Below are positions 17,818 to 26,555 of a stretch of 64,000 bases of DNA, one piece after another (position 1 is the first letter of the stretch; the number at the start of each line of letters is the position of its first letter). The position numbers were made by a program, and so were the translations under genes. The stretch covers positions 162,838-226,837 of the forward strand of contig WKFJ01000004.1 of NCBI GenBank assembly GCA_014872785.1, written 5' to 3'. The notes under the pieces are model-generated. The model saw only the letters and a list, made by a program, of their open reading frames with translations, was not told the DNA's origin and made no database searches. This DNA comes from Alteromonadaceae bacterium (GTDB lineage Bacteria; Pseudomonadota; Gammaproteobacteria; Enterobacterales; Alteromonadaceae).

Positions 17818-19608
17818 TTAGAAAGAGCAGGCCGGATCGGCTAAATCATCGCCTTTACAACCAAATGCTTTGTTGTCAAAGTTAGCCACTGCGGCGTCCA
17901 AACGCGTTTGGGTGCAATATAAGCGAGCCGTATTGCCGTGAAAATTTTCTGTGATGAACAACGGCGGAGGTAAATCGCCCGAGGTGGGATCCCACAATCC
18001 ATTGGCAACTAGTGGCACTAGGTCTACTTCATCCGTCGCGAATACCATACCGATATTGGTTTGAGTAAATTCCTGAGAAGAGGCAAAGGAATTGGTGTCC
18101 AGATTATTGTTTACGCATATTGCGTCTTCGGCTGTATATGGCTGATAACTCACTCCGTCAGCCACTGCGTCTGGATTCATCATTGCCAGAATTTGATCAA
18201 AACCTGACATCATGCCTTGATTGATGACAAACTCCCCAACACCATCGTATAAAATGGCAGGCATGGTTTCACCGGCTCTGTCAGAGATCACGCCTAGGGC
18301 AGCTAATGACGTTGACTCAGTGAAGCCGGTTATCATATTAACATCAGGTAATAATGGCGTGATGACCTGTTCCAGTAATGCGCCACGAGGATTGGCACCA
18401 GAGCGCTCCATTTCATTGTCGTGGATGTAAATGTTTTTGATGTAAGGCGACCATCCGTCAATCAGCGTCTCTACATAAGCGCCGTGTTCACCTTCCGGGA
18501 AGTTCGGCGAAGGGGTGTATTTAGCAAAGTCCGAATCCCCCACAAAATAACTGGTCAGTGCAATTGAAGTGGTTTCGTTGTCCTTGAAGTAGTTGTTGTA
18601 CATTTCAACATCAGATGTGGCATAGATTAGTGCCCCAGTGCCCGGCGGGACAATACCCACTGCACCATTACCCACGTTCTCGGCATTATTGGCAAGCAAC
18701 TCGTTGTTAAAAATGCGAATGTTTTTACCATACGCTTTTTCAAGACCCGGCAAATCAAATACCAAAATGCCACCGGTATTGCCTATCGCGACATTATTGT
18801 ACACATCAGCGTAGGATGAATTTTCTATCTCGATGCCCGCAACATTATTTTTAGCGACATTGTTACGTACAACAATGTATTCAGATTGTCCCACGTATAT
18901 GCCGGCATCAGCAGAACCATAGGCATAGTTGTTTTCCACAATCACGTTGGAGCTCTGTACGGGATAAACGCCGTAAGCACCGTTATCAGATTCCAATGGT
19001 CCTTCCCAAATAGTGCCGGTATAGTTGAAGTGAATGCCGTTAACCTTGCTGGCTTTTATGGCATTTTTAGGAGATTCATAGACGCTGAAATCACGCACTG
19101 TAATAGTATTGCCGCCCTCAAAACGTATAGCGTCATCAGACACACTATTGGAAAAGTCTAATTGTGTTTCATTGATACCATAACCGGTGAGTGTGATGCG
19201 CTGGGCATCAAAGATGACAATACTGTCGTTAACAAGGAAGCGTCCTTGGGGTAAAACCACGGTATCATCCGAGGTTAATCCAAATGTGGCAGTAACCAAG
19301 GCTTCGGTAATATCAGCACCATCTTGAAGCTCTGTGCCCATTAACTCGTTATAGACATCTGCCACAAAAATGGCATCGGCTGGAATTTCGAAATTACTGG
19401 TTGTAAATACACCGCTTCCGGTATCAGTGCTGGTGCCCGGAGCTCCTGGCACGCCCGGCGATCCTGGAATACCTTGTGGTCCTTGAGGCCCTTGTTCGCC
19501 CGGGATGCCTTGTGCACCATCATCCCCACTGCACCCTGCCAGTGTAAATGCACAGGCGATGAAAACAGCTAACAAACTGTTTCGTGTTCTTAACTCATTA
19601 AATAACAT
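17818..19608 (-). CDS. Lipoprotein with collagen-like segment and parallel beta-helix
   Basis: A 596-residue exported lipoprotein (lipobox TLAGC). Residues 32-60 are a short collagen-like Gly-X-Y run (GIPGEQGPQGPQGIPGSPG), uncommon in Gram-negative proteins. Residues 75-400 are right-handed parallel beta-helix repeats rich in NN and GI (VENNYAYGSADAGIYVGQS; VYNNVAIGNTGGILVFD). Such folds are typical of polysaccharide-binding or lyase proteins, but no catalytic residues could be assigned. It corresponds by layout to the TIGR03805 family, the regular partner of the downstream diheme cytochrome. ATG at 19606-19608 has GGAG 9 bp upstream. It is preceded by about 390 bp without a gene. Confidence 0.82.
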   Translation of the reverse strand: MLFNELRTRNSLLAVFIACAFTLAGCSGDDGAQGIPGEQGPQGPQGIPGSPGVPGAPGTSTDTGSGVFTTSNFEIPADAIFVADVYNELMGTELQDGADITEALVTATFGLTSDDTVVLPQGRFLVNDSIVIFDAQRITLTGYGINETQLDFSNSVSDDAIRFEGGNTITVRDFSVYESPKNAIKASKVNGIHFNYTGTIWEGPLESDNGAYGVYPVQSSNVIVENNYAYGSADAGIYVGQSEYIVVRNNVAKNNVAGIEIENSSYADVYNNVAIGNTGGILVFDLPGLEKAYGKNIRIFNNELLANNAENVGNGAVGIVPPGTGALIYATSDVEMYNNYFKDNETTSIALTSYFVGDSDFAKYTPSPNFPEGEHGAYVETLIDGWSPYIKNIYIHDNEMERSGANPRGALLEQVITPLLPDVNMITGFTESTSLAALGVISDRAGETMPAILYDGVGEFVINQGMMSGFDQILAMMNPDAVADGVSYQPYTAEDAICVNNNLDTNSFASSQEFTQTNIGMVFATDEVDLVPLVANGLWDPTSGDLPPPLFITENFHGNTARLYCTQTRLDAAVANFDNKAFGCKGDDLADPACSF

Positions 19609-19781
19609 GCGTTATTTCTCCATGACATAAATTTTTGTTTTATTCGATGTATGCATGGTCTGCATGCTTTGTATGCTTGCTATGCGAGACTAAACGCCAA
19701 AAAGCAAAAGAGCGGCTTCACGAGAGAAGAACAAGTACTCACACCCGGACCATCGGCGCAACTTAAAGAAAAAGCTGGCGT

Positions 19782-19919
19782 TGTGCGATGAAAAGCGATG
19801 TGCAATAAAAAAAATTGCTGTGCAAATCTTTCAAAGCCTATATGAGTCAGGCGGTCCAGCTAACTGATTAAGGGAGCAATCGGGGCTGTGCAATGTTTGA
19901 AATTCGACAATTTGCACAG
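19782..19919. promoter_or_regulatory. Cluster of TGTGCAA heptamers
   Basis: TGTGCAA occurs at 19799-19805, 19819-19825 and 19887-19893, and inverted as TTGCACA at 19912-19918, with a variant TGTGCGA at 19782-19788. The last two sites form a perfect 8-bp inverted repeat CTGTGCAA/TTGCACAG. They lie between the AraC regulator and the beta-helix lipoprotein and are good candidates for that regulator's sites. The rest of 19609-19996 holds a 9-bp imperfect tandem repeat around ATGC (19662-19688) and no gene. Confidence 0.5.
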
Positions 19920-19996
19920 TGAAATTGAAGATTCGAGATAAAAAAAGTTCAACTAAGTCGGTTGGTAGCTAAGTGTTGGTACCCAAAAATGTTTAC

Positions 19997-21001
19997 TTAT
20001 TTAATTAAATCTAATTTTTGAGCCCGGTAATCCGTCGGACTAAGGCTGTGTATTTCTTTAAAGGCTCGATTAAATGAGCTCAACGTTCTATAACCAACAT
20101 CCAATGCGATATTTAATATCGGCGCTTCTGGATCACTCACTAATCGCTCACTTGCATCCGCTATTCGCAGCTGATTAATGTAATCATTGAAGTTTCTATA
20201 ACCCAAAGTTTGGTTTATTAATGAGCGAGTTTTATATTCTGGTAGTTCCATTTTTTGAGCTAACATGGCTAATGTTAATTTCTCTGTCCGATAGAAACCT
20301 GAGTTCATTATTTCTGTTAACTTAGTGGCTTCACCATCTTGCGCGGACAAGCGTTTATGCTCATCATCAAGCACTGGTTTTTCTACAGTAGAGACTGTAT
20401 CAGGTAACACGCCTTTACTTCCTTTCAACAGAATTGTTGCAACGATGAATGCGGCCACACTGATCACAGCAGGGAGCCAATTTCGTTCACCATAGCCAAA
20501 ATTTAAGATCCAGGTTGCCCAGATAAGTGAAATGCCAACCGCAGCAAGAAAGGCCCCTCTGAGCTTTCTGCGAGAATCAAGAAGGTCGTCAGACCAATTA
20601 ATAATCACCACCCAAATACCGTGCAACATAATCACATATTCAACGTATATCGGTATCTGCTTGGCAATCAGATAAAGATAACCCGGTTCAGAGACAGAAA
20701 ATATTCGAGCGATTATTGGCGCGATAAAACTATAAAGCGCAAGTGCCCCCCAAACCGATTTCACTTCGGGTCGACGGGAAAACACGTATTGGCAAAGTAG
20801 CCAAAATAAAGCAGGTAATGCACCGGTTAAACTTGCAGTAAACCATGTCCAACCCGTTGGGATGATTCGATGTAATAAGAATCCTGCAGTCGCAACCAAT
20901 AAAACAAGTAACACTCTGGCTGCGGGAACCTTGTAAAAATCACGAGAGATAATCACGACAAGAATAGACAGTAAGCCTAAGCTAAATCCGGTGAGCAGCA
21001 T
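19997..21001 (-). CDS. Membrane-anchored AraC-family regulator
   Basis: A 334-residue regulator. The first 215 residues contain about seven hydrophobic segments (for example LSILVVIISRDF, VLLVLLVATAGFLL, ALPALFWLLCQYVF), and the last 110 are an AraC DNA-binding domain (KLTLAMLAQKMELPEYKTRS, then NIALDVGYRTLSSFNRAFKE). This 7TM-AraC layout senses an unknown signal in or near the membrane. It is on the same strand as, and upstream of, the two-lipoprotein operon, with repeated TGTGCAA heptamers between, so it probably controls that operon. The ATG at 20999-21001 is the start. Confidence 0.87.
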   Translation of the reverse strand: MLLTGFSLGLLSILVVIISRDFYKVPAARVLLVLLVATAGFLLHRIIPTGWTWFTASLTGALPALFWLLCQYVFSRRPEVKSVWGALALYSFIAPIIARIFSVSEPGYLYLIAKQIPIYVEYVIMLHGIWVVIINWSDDLLDSRRKLRGAFLAAVGISLIWATWILNFGYGERNWLPAVISVAAFIVATILLKGSKGVLPDTVSTVEKPVLDDEHKRLSAQDGEATKLTEIMNSGFYRTEKLTLAMLAQKMELPEYKTRSLINQTLGYRNFNDYINQLRIADASERLVSDPEAPILNIALDVGYRTLSSFNRAFKEIHSLSPTDYRAQKLDLIK

Positions 21002-21139
21002 AATCCTTGAGCCTACCTACTATTGATATTGGGAGTGTACATAACACACGATCGAGCGCTTTTAGCTTACCGAGTATATGAGATAATAACGCCTTGGACT
21101 AGAGCCTGTTTAACTTTGCGATACAAGCTTTGTTCGACC

Positions 21140-21179
21140 TTAACCCACTAAGTTTTGCTTTGCAGGGCTAGTGGGCTAA
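21140..21179. repeat. Imperfect inverted repeat upstream of rlmF
   Basis: TTAACCCACTA (21140-21150) faces TAGTGGGCTAA (21169-21179) with one mismatch in 11 bp and an 18-nt loop. It lies in the 250-bp gap between the AraC gene and rlmF; nothing else is recognisable in that gap. Confidence 0.5.
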
Positions 21180-21253
21180 CTCAAAAAGCAAGAATCCTTC
21201 GGGCAGCGAGATTTTAAAAAAACCTGAGGTTGGAATCGGGTACCTTTGATAAA

Positions 21254-22231
21254 ATGCTCAACACCTTGAAAATAAATTCAGCCTGCGTGAACTCAAAAGC
21301 AAAACTCCATCCTCGGAACAAACACAATAAAGATTACAACTTTGACCGACTATGCAAAGCTGTACCTGAGTTAGCTCGGTTCGTTGCTAAGCCCCACGGT
21401 AAACAAACTTTGGATTTTGCTAATCCTCTGGCAGTTAAATTACTCAATCAAGCACTGCTGAAGGACAACTATGGCATTGTGCATTGGGACATCCCTGATG
21501 GCTTTTTGTGTCCGCCAATCCCGGGAAGAGTCGATTATATCCATTACTTAGCGGATCTACTGCAAGCTTCTTTCCAAAATGAGGTTGACCACAACAGAGT
21601 CAGAGTGTTGGACATCGGAACCGGTGCAAGCTGTATTTACCCACTTCTAGGCAATAAGAGTTACGGCTGGCGTTTTGTCGCTACAGATATAGAAATCCAA
21701 TTGGTAAAGACTGCAAAGCATATAATTAATGCCAATCAAGGTTTATCAAAGGCCATTGAGATTCGTCACCAAAAACAGCCCGAACATATTTTTCAAGGCA
21801 TGATTAGGGCACATGAAAAATACCATTTAACTCTGTGCAACCCACCTTTTCATGACTCTCCAGAGCAAGCCGCTCAGGGTTCGAATAGAAAATGGCAAAA
21901 CTTAGGAAAAGCTAAACAGAAAAGTGTGGCTCCAACGCTTAACTTTGCAGGTCGTTCCAATGAACTTTGGTGTAAAGGCGGTGAACTTGCCTTCATTCGT
22001 AAAATGGTGAGGGAAAGCCGCCACTATAAACAGCAAGTGGCCTGGTTTAGCTCGCTTGCGTCTAAAAAAGACAATGTCAGTAGTATTAAGCTTGCACTAA
22101 AAAAAGCTGACGCCACTCAAATTAAAATAGTGAAAATGTCACAAGGGCAAAAGATCAGCCGTTTTATTGCCTGGAGCTTTTTAACACCTGAGGAACAAAT
22201 CAGCTGGGATCTAGATAATGAATCCAAATAA
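21254..22231 (+). CDS. rlmF: 23S rRNA (adenine-1618-N6)-methyltransferase
   Basis: RlmF (YbiN) methylates A1618 of 23S rRNA at N6. The protein has the family's N-terminal KLHPRNKHNKDYNFDRLC, the segment DIPDGFLCPPIPGRVDYIHY, SAM motif VLDIGTGASCIYP near residue 118 and the catalytic NPPF of LCNPPFHDSPEQA near 197. The length from the ATG at 21254 is 325 residues, close to the family. A TTG at 21230 would extend it by 8 residues; neither start has a clear ribosome site. Stand-alone transcription unit, convergent with the next gene. Confidence 0.93.
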   Translation: MLNTLKINSACVNSKAKLHPRNKHNKDYNFDRLCKAVPELARFVAKPHGKQTLDFANPLAVKLLNQALLKDNYGIVHWDIPDGFLCPPIPGRVDYIHYLADLLQASFQNEVDHNRVRVLDIGTGASCIYPLLGNKSYGWRFVATDIEIQLVKTAKHIINANQGLSKAIEIRHQKQPEHIFQGMIRAHEKYHLTLCNPPFHDSPEQAAQGSNRKWQNLGKAKQKSVAPTLNFAGRSNELWCKGGELAFIRKMVRESRHYKQQVAWFSSLASKKDNVSSIKLALKKADATQIKIVKMSQGQKISRFIAWSFLTPEEQISWDLDNESK

Positions 22232-22324
22232 ACAGCATAAGCCCCTATTTGTTCATTGATGTTGTCTTTATTCGGCTCCCAAAAATCAAGCGTGTCCTTG
22301 AAGGGTAATGACTCCCCTTCACAA

Positions 22325-23773
22325 TCAAAGACGCGCCTCATAGGTTTTGTTTACTACGCCCACTGATATATTGTTGTTTCGGTAGTTTCCTACAATACGG
22401 TTGAAGTTCAGTTTCTCGCTTCTAATGAAATCGATAAAGGTCTTAGTGTAATTGGGTACAACTTTAGCAATCGTATTGTCATATGGGATATGCATAAGAT
22501 TTGACTGAAAAATAATATCCTCGTCTTTGAAATGCACAAAGCTCTGCCGTTTCGAGTGCATATTTTCCAATACATAGAAAGTTGCGCCAGCAATGCTTTC
22601 TCCATGTGTAATCGTTCTAAACCTGAATTTAGCAATGGTCTCTGAGAAACCAGAAGATGCTTTGATACCGCTGATTGTATATTCATCGGCGAGTATTTCT
22701 ACTCCATTTTCAGCGAATACATCGAGCCCAGCAATTTGATTGAGGTGAGGATGAGTCACATAAATTGACGTGACTTTCTTTCCCGGAAATTGCTTGCCGA
22801 TCAATTTCAGCGTTTTCTCGGCGATGCCCTTGCTTACTGCGGCACCAAATACCATTATTTCGTCGTCAATTATTTTGAGTAAACTGTTACGAGCAGCGGA
22901 TGAATCAGTCACAAGATAAAGTTCTTTGGCTATCTCTCTCGCTACCAGAATACCGTCCCCTCTTTGATATTCTGGACCATAACCTTCCGGAACCTTCAGT
23001 CTGGATGGGTCAACCTTGGCAATTTCGGTAAAATCGTCGATATATTTTATATAAGTCGGCTTAGTCTCCCCATCGTAATACTTGACGATATTGCGAGCAT
23101 AAGTAAATCCTCGTGTTGTCTGGTAGTCACCGTAATGAAAAACACCATTTAACGGACCGTGATTGATACGAACTAACCGAATTGGATTATTTTGAAATGT
23201 ATATTCGACGACTTGCTCGTCTGTAATAGTGTGCACAAGTGTCGTAGTATCTGACTCTACATCGCGTAAAAGAGACATGTTATCTGCGGTGTTTTCCTCA
23301 TCAAATATAGGTCTAACGACTAGGAAGTCTATATTAGTGAGCATGTGGCTTTTGAATCTATCGAAGTTATCTAGCCCCCTTCGCAGCGTCATTCTTCCTA
23401 ACGACGTGGCACTTTTTTCATAAAAAATACTTTCATCATCATTCTGGAACTGAACTCTATCGAACAACCTTCCACCGGCGTAATACAGAATATCGTTGTC
23501 GTAAAAATGCTTTTTAGCGAGATCCACCTCGACCATTCTTTGTGACATATAAAGGTTGGGCGCTTGAAAATCCCAATAGTTAAGTACTCGATAGCGGCGG
23601 TTTAAAAAGTGATATTTCAAGGTAAATGCATTAATTTCCAATGTGTCTTCATAGTGAGTTTTTAGCACAGCGACAAAATCTTCGGTTTCTCCAGCCCAAA
23701 TCGCGGGTGCCACAAAACCCAAAAGTAGCAGGTAAATTATCCTTCTTAGACAGGTAGCTAGTTTTATGAACAT
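22325..23773 (-). CDS. Exported metallo-beta-lactamase-fold protein with altered metal site
   Basis: A 482-residue exported protein with signal peptide (IYLLLLGFVAPAIWA). The N-terminal 270 residues are a domain I do not recognise. The C-terminal part, from about residue 275, resembles the metallo-beta-lactamase fold (ELYLVTDSSAARNSLLKI; then VTHPHLNQIAGLDVF). The usual THxHxDH metal motif reads THPHLNQ, losing the Asp and the third His, and the expected later His near the end appears as GNYRNN. A zinc hydrolase role is therefore doubtful. The ATG at 23771-23773 has AGGGAG at 7 bp. It lies divergent from a two-component system that probably controls it. Confidence 0.72.
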   Translation of the reverse strand: MFIKLATCLRRIIYLLLLGFVAPAIWAGETEDFVAVLKTHYEDTLEINAFTLKYHFLNRRYRVLNYWDFQAPNLYMSQRMVEVDLAKKHFYDNDILYYAGGRLFDRVQFQNDDESIFYEKSATSLGRMTLRRGLDNFDRFKSHMLTNIDFLVVRPIFDEENTADNMSLLRDVESDTTTLVHTITDEQVVEYTFQNNPIRLVRINHGPLNGVFHYGDYQTTRGFTYARNIVKYYDGETKPTYIKYIDDFTEIAKVDPSRLKVPEGYGPEYQRGDGILVAREIAKELYLVTDSSAARNSLLKIIDDEIMVFGAAVSKGIAEKTLKLIGKQFPGKKVTSIYVTHPHLNQIAGLDVFAENGVEILADEYTISGIKASSGFSETIAKFRFRTITHGESIAGATFYVLENMHSKRQSFVHFKDEDIIFQSNLMHIPYDNTIAKVVPNYTKTFIDFIRSEKLNFNRIVGNYRNNNISVGVVNKTYEARL

Positions 23774-23871
23774 TGATAATCTCCCTAGTAACCCCTTGAG
23801 CACTTCAATTGATCAAGACTATTTTTTTGGCTCAATCTAGAGATTCACTTGTCCTTGTAACAGGCTAGTTA

Positions 23872-23936
23872 TGTAAAAATTTAGAGGATGAATTTTACAA
23901 AAGTTTACATGCAGAGTTTTTGATAATTGATATAGT
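23872..23936 (+). promoter_or_regulatory. OmpR-type direct repeat and promoter
   Basis: TTTACA at 23894-23899 and 23904-23909 repeat with a 10-bp period, the spacing used by OmpR/PhoB-family regulators. TGTAAAA at 23872-23878 is the inverted form of the same motif. A -10-like TATAGT follows at 23931-23936, so the repeat would replace the -35 region. The site sits between the divergent MBL-fold gene and the response regulator, implying autoregulation and control of both. Confidence 0.6.
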
Positions 23937-23978
23937 CCGGGCTACATCACGCCGACTTAAAAATGTAAAAGGGATCCA

Positions 23979-24674
23979 TTGAGTACTAAACCTAAGCTTC
24001 TTATTGTTGAGGATGAACCTAGCATTTTACGGGGGCTGACAGATTTGTTCGTTTATCACGGCTATGAAGTAGAAAGCGAAAGCGATGGAAAATTGGGATT
24101 ATCTCGTGCACTCGAACGCTCTTATGCCTGTGTACTATTGGACGTTATGTTGCCATCGGTAAATGGCTTCGACATCTGCAATGAAATTAGAAATCACTCA
24201 TCAACTCAACCAATTATTATGTTGACCGCAAAAAATACCGAAGCGGACATTATAAATGGCTTAACGTTGGGTGCTGACGACTATGTTGCTAAGCCATTCT
24301 CCACCTCGGAACTGGTGTTGCGTGTTAACGCTCTGGTGCGACGTTCAGGTTGGACGGGCATAGACAATAAACTGGTTATTAGTAACGATGTTGTCATTTT
24401 TACTAAGTCTTTATCAGGCTCTTCTTACCAAAAGGAAACAAAATACACTCGCCTTGAAGTTGATGTACTTAACTACCTAAAACAACAGCGCGAGCCAGTT
24501 ACCCGAGATGAATTGCTTAAGCAGGTGTGGGGTTACAAAGTTACCACTGATATGGATACTCGCACCGTAGATATACACATCGCCAAAATTCGCAAGAAAA
24601 TCGAAGTTGACCCTAAATCCCCCAAACTCTTGATCACACATCGTGGTAAGGGTTATCAACTGAATACCGATTAA
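23979..24674 (+). CDS. OmpR-family response regulator
   Basis: A 231-residue regulator. The receiver domain has EDE near residue 11, the phosphoacceptor Asp55 in LLDVMLPS, and the conserved Thr and Lys in MLTAKN and DDYVAKPF. The C-terminal winged helix (about 135-231) ends in DTRTVDIHIAKIRKKIE and THRGKGYQL. The start is a TTG at 23979-23981 with AAAAGGGA upstream; no ATG fits. Its stop overlaps the ATG of the histidine kinase by one base, so the two are translationally coupled. Confidence 0.92.
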   Translation: MSTKPKLLIVEDEPSILRGLTDLFVYHGYEVESESDGKLGLSRALERSYACVLLDVMLPSVNGFDICNEIRNHSSTQPIIMLTAKNTEADIINGLTLGADDYVAKPFSTSELVLRVNALVRRSGWTGIDNKLVISNDVVIFTKSLSGSSYQKETKYTRLEVDVLNYLKQQREPVTRDELLKQVWGYKVTTDMDTRTVDIHIAKIRKKIEVDPKSPKLLITHRGKGYQLNTD

Positions 24675-26461
24675 TGCATTTGTTAAACGCGCCCTTGCTA
24701 AACCATGCCGACCGTTTGCGCAAATTACGCATACTCGCAATGGGCTTTTCACTCCTGTTAATAGTGCCATTGGGAATTTTATTGTTTCTGGGATATCAAC
24801 AGCTAGAACGTAACGCGATCGCCATTTATAAAAAAGAGGCAAACGCCTTAATTATCAACGCCAATAGAAAGTTTTATAAACGACTCACCTTGTCGAACAA
24901 CCTGCCCACAACGGCATTCGACTATTATCAACCTAGCTATGACCCATTGACACAACAAACGGAGCAGGTGCTTTCGCCTCTTTCAAGTTTGGATATTCAA
25001 CAATTAGGGGAAACCAGAAACATTGCAGGCTTGGTCGGTTATTTCCAATTTACCTCGGATGGCCAATTTAACAGTCCTGTCTATCAACTTCCGGTGGGAA
25101 GCGATGATGAAAAGATGACAGAAAGTAGTCAGAGTGTACAGGAAAACCTAAATCGGCTAGCTGAACGAAAAAACTTAGCTGTCAATATCTATCAAATATT
25201 GTCTCGGTCGAAGGCCATTTCAGAGTTAGTAAAACGAGACCTAACGTCTAAGGAAAAATTATTCGATGTTATCTTTGATATTCCTGAGTATTTCGTTTTT
25301 TATCGTGTGATTTCGCTCGGGCAACAAAGACGCTTGCAAGGCTATCTAGTTGAACGCACACCCTATATGCAGCGCGCGTTTTTGGGGATGTTGGAAAGAC
25401 GACGATTCGATAGTTCCGTGTTAGTGAAATTGCGAGACACCGAAAACCCTGGTTATGCCGAGCATTTTCTCTATGAAAATGCGCCCAATGGTCAAGCTAA
25501 CATTAGCCTGAAGGCTCAGGGGTTTGAGCCATGGCAACAACAGGTTGTCTCTAGCAACAAGCTCGCTTCGCCCTTCAGAAGTTATCGGGTAACAGTTTCC
25601 ACCAGTAAAATACCCATAACTGAAACTAAGTTATACGCCAGTGTCTTTGGCTCACTTTTAATAGTTGTTGTGCTGGCGGCTTGCTATGGCTTTTATCGCT
25701 TGGGCGTAAGGCAATTAGCCTTGGCTGAGCAAAGAATGAATTTTGTTTCGGCGGTCAGTCATGAATTAAAAACACCTCTCACTGCCATTCGCATGTACGC
25801 GGAAATGCTGCAGCAAGGCACTGTTATTTCAAAGCAACATCAACAAGATTATTTTTCTTCCATCTTCAGTGAGAGTGAGCGGTTGACGCGCCTAATCAAC
25901 AACGTATTGCAGCTATCAAACCTTAATAATCACCGTCAAATAGCGACAGCTGAATATACTAAGATGCCTGTGCTGCAAGACATTATTCGTTCTAAAACCT
26001 CAACGATAATGGATGCCCACGACTTTCAACAAAACATTATTGTCGACGTTCCTAATCCCCAAAGCATTGCAGTTCTGGTTGAGCAGGATGCGTTCTCGCA
26101 AATCGTCATCAATATTACAGACAACGCCATCAAGTTCTTTGACAAAAACCAAACCAAAGAGTCTTACCGTCAAAGAATTGATTTTACCTTTAGCCTCTCC
26201 TCAAAAAACGAGCAACGATTACAGTTAGAAATTCGTGACTATGGAGAAGGTATCGAAAGCGGACTGGAAACTAAGATCTTTGAGCTGTTTTACCGCGGCG
26301 GGGATGAACTCACCCGCAGCACCCAGGGCACAGGAATGGGTCTTGCGCTAGTCCATGAACTGGTAAAGGCGCAACAGGGCAGCATACAGGCGGTCAGAAA
26401 AAATCCGGGACTTGCCCTTCTTATCTCCTTTAAATGCAAAATTGAATCAGATGCGGAATAA
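24674..26461 (+). CDS. Sensor histidine kinase
   Basis: A 595-residue membrane kinase. TM1 is near residues 19-41, a large periplasmic sensor domain of about 280 residues follows with no recognised fold, and TM2 is near 322-341. The dimerisation/phosphoacceptor domain has His363 in VSHELKTPLTAIRM. The ATPase domain has the N box (NITDNAIKF), G1 (DYGEGIE), F box and G2 (GTGMGLALVHELV). It pairs with the response regulator with which it overlaps by one base. The signal is unknown; the neighbouring exported MBL-fold and PD40 proteins suggest it monitors the periplasm. Confidence 0.92.
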   Translation: MHLLNAPLLNHADRLRKLRILAMGFSLLLIVPLGILLFLGYQQLERNAIAIYKKEANALIINANRKFYKRLTLSNNLPTTAFDYYQPSYDPLTQQTEQVLSPLSSLDIQQLGETRNIAGLVGYFQFTSDGQFNSPVYQLPVGSDDEKMTESSQSVQENLNRLAERKNLAVNIYQILSRSKAISELVKRDLTSKEKLFDVIFDIPEYFVFYRVISLGQQRRLQGYLVERTPYMQRAFLGMLERRRFDSSVLVKLRDTENPGYAEHFLYENAPNGQANISLKAQGFEPWQQQVVSSNKLASPFRSYRVTVSTSKIPITETKLYASVFGSLLIVVVLAACYGFYRLGVRQLALAEQRMNFVSAVSHELKTPLTAIRMYAEMLQQGTVISKQHQQDYFSSIFSESERLTRLINNVLQLSNLNNHRQIATAEYTKMPVLQDIIRSKTSTIMDAHDFQQNIIVDVPNPQSIAVLVEQDAFSQIVINITDNAIKFFDKNQTKESYRQRIDFTFSLSSKNEQRLQLEIRDYGEGIESGLETKIFELFYRGGDELTRSTQGTGMGLALVHELVKAQQGSIQAVRKNPGLALLISFKCKIESDAE

Positions 26462-26555
26462 ACACAGCCGCCAAAATATAGGCTCCTTAGGCGCGGAGTT
26501 ATAGCAAGCTTTATTTGAATCAGAAAACCATAATTATTTTTGTTAAGGACGAGCA

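Noticed and set aside
17346..17821. Several long overlapping frames in both directions
   Set aside because: They are shadows of the repetitive, Asp/Gly-rich Ca-binding repeats of the diheme lipoprotein, whose ~66-bp period keeps other frames open.
22117..22341. Minus-strand frame of 74 codons at the end of rlmF
   Set aside because: It overlaps the conserved end of rlmF, has no ribosome site and no recognisable domain.
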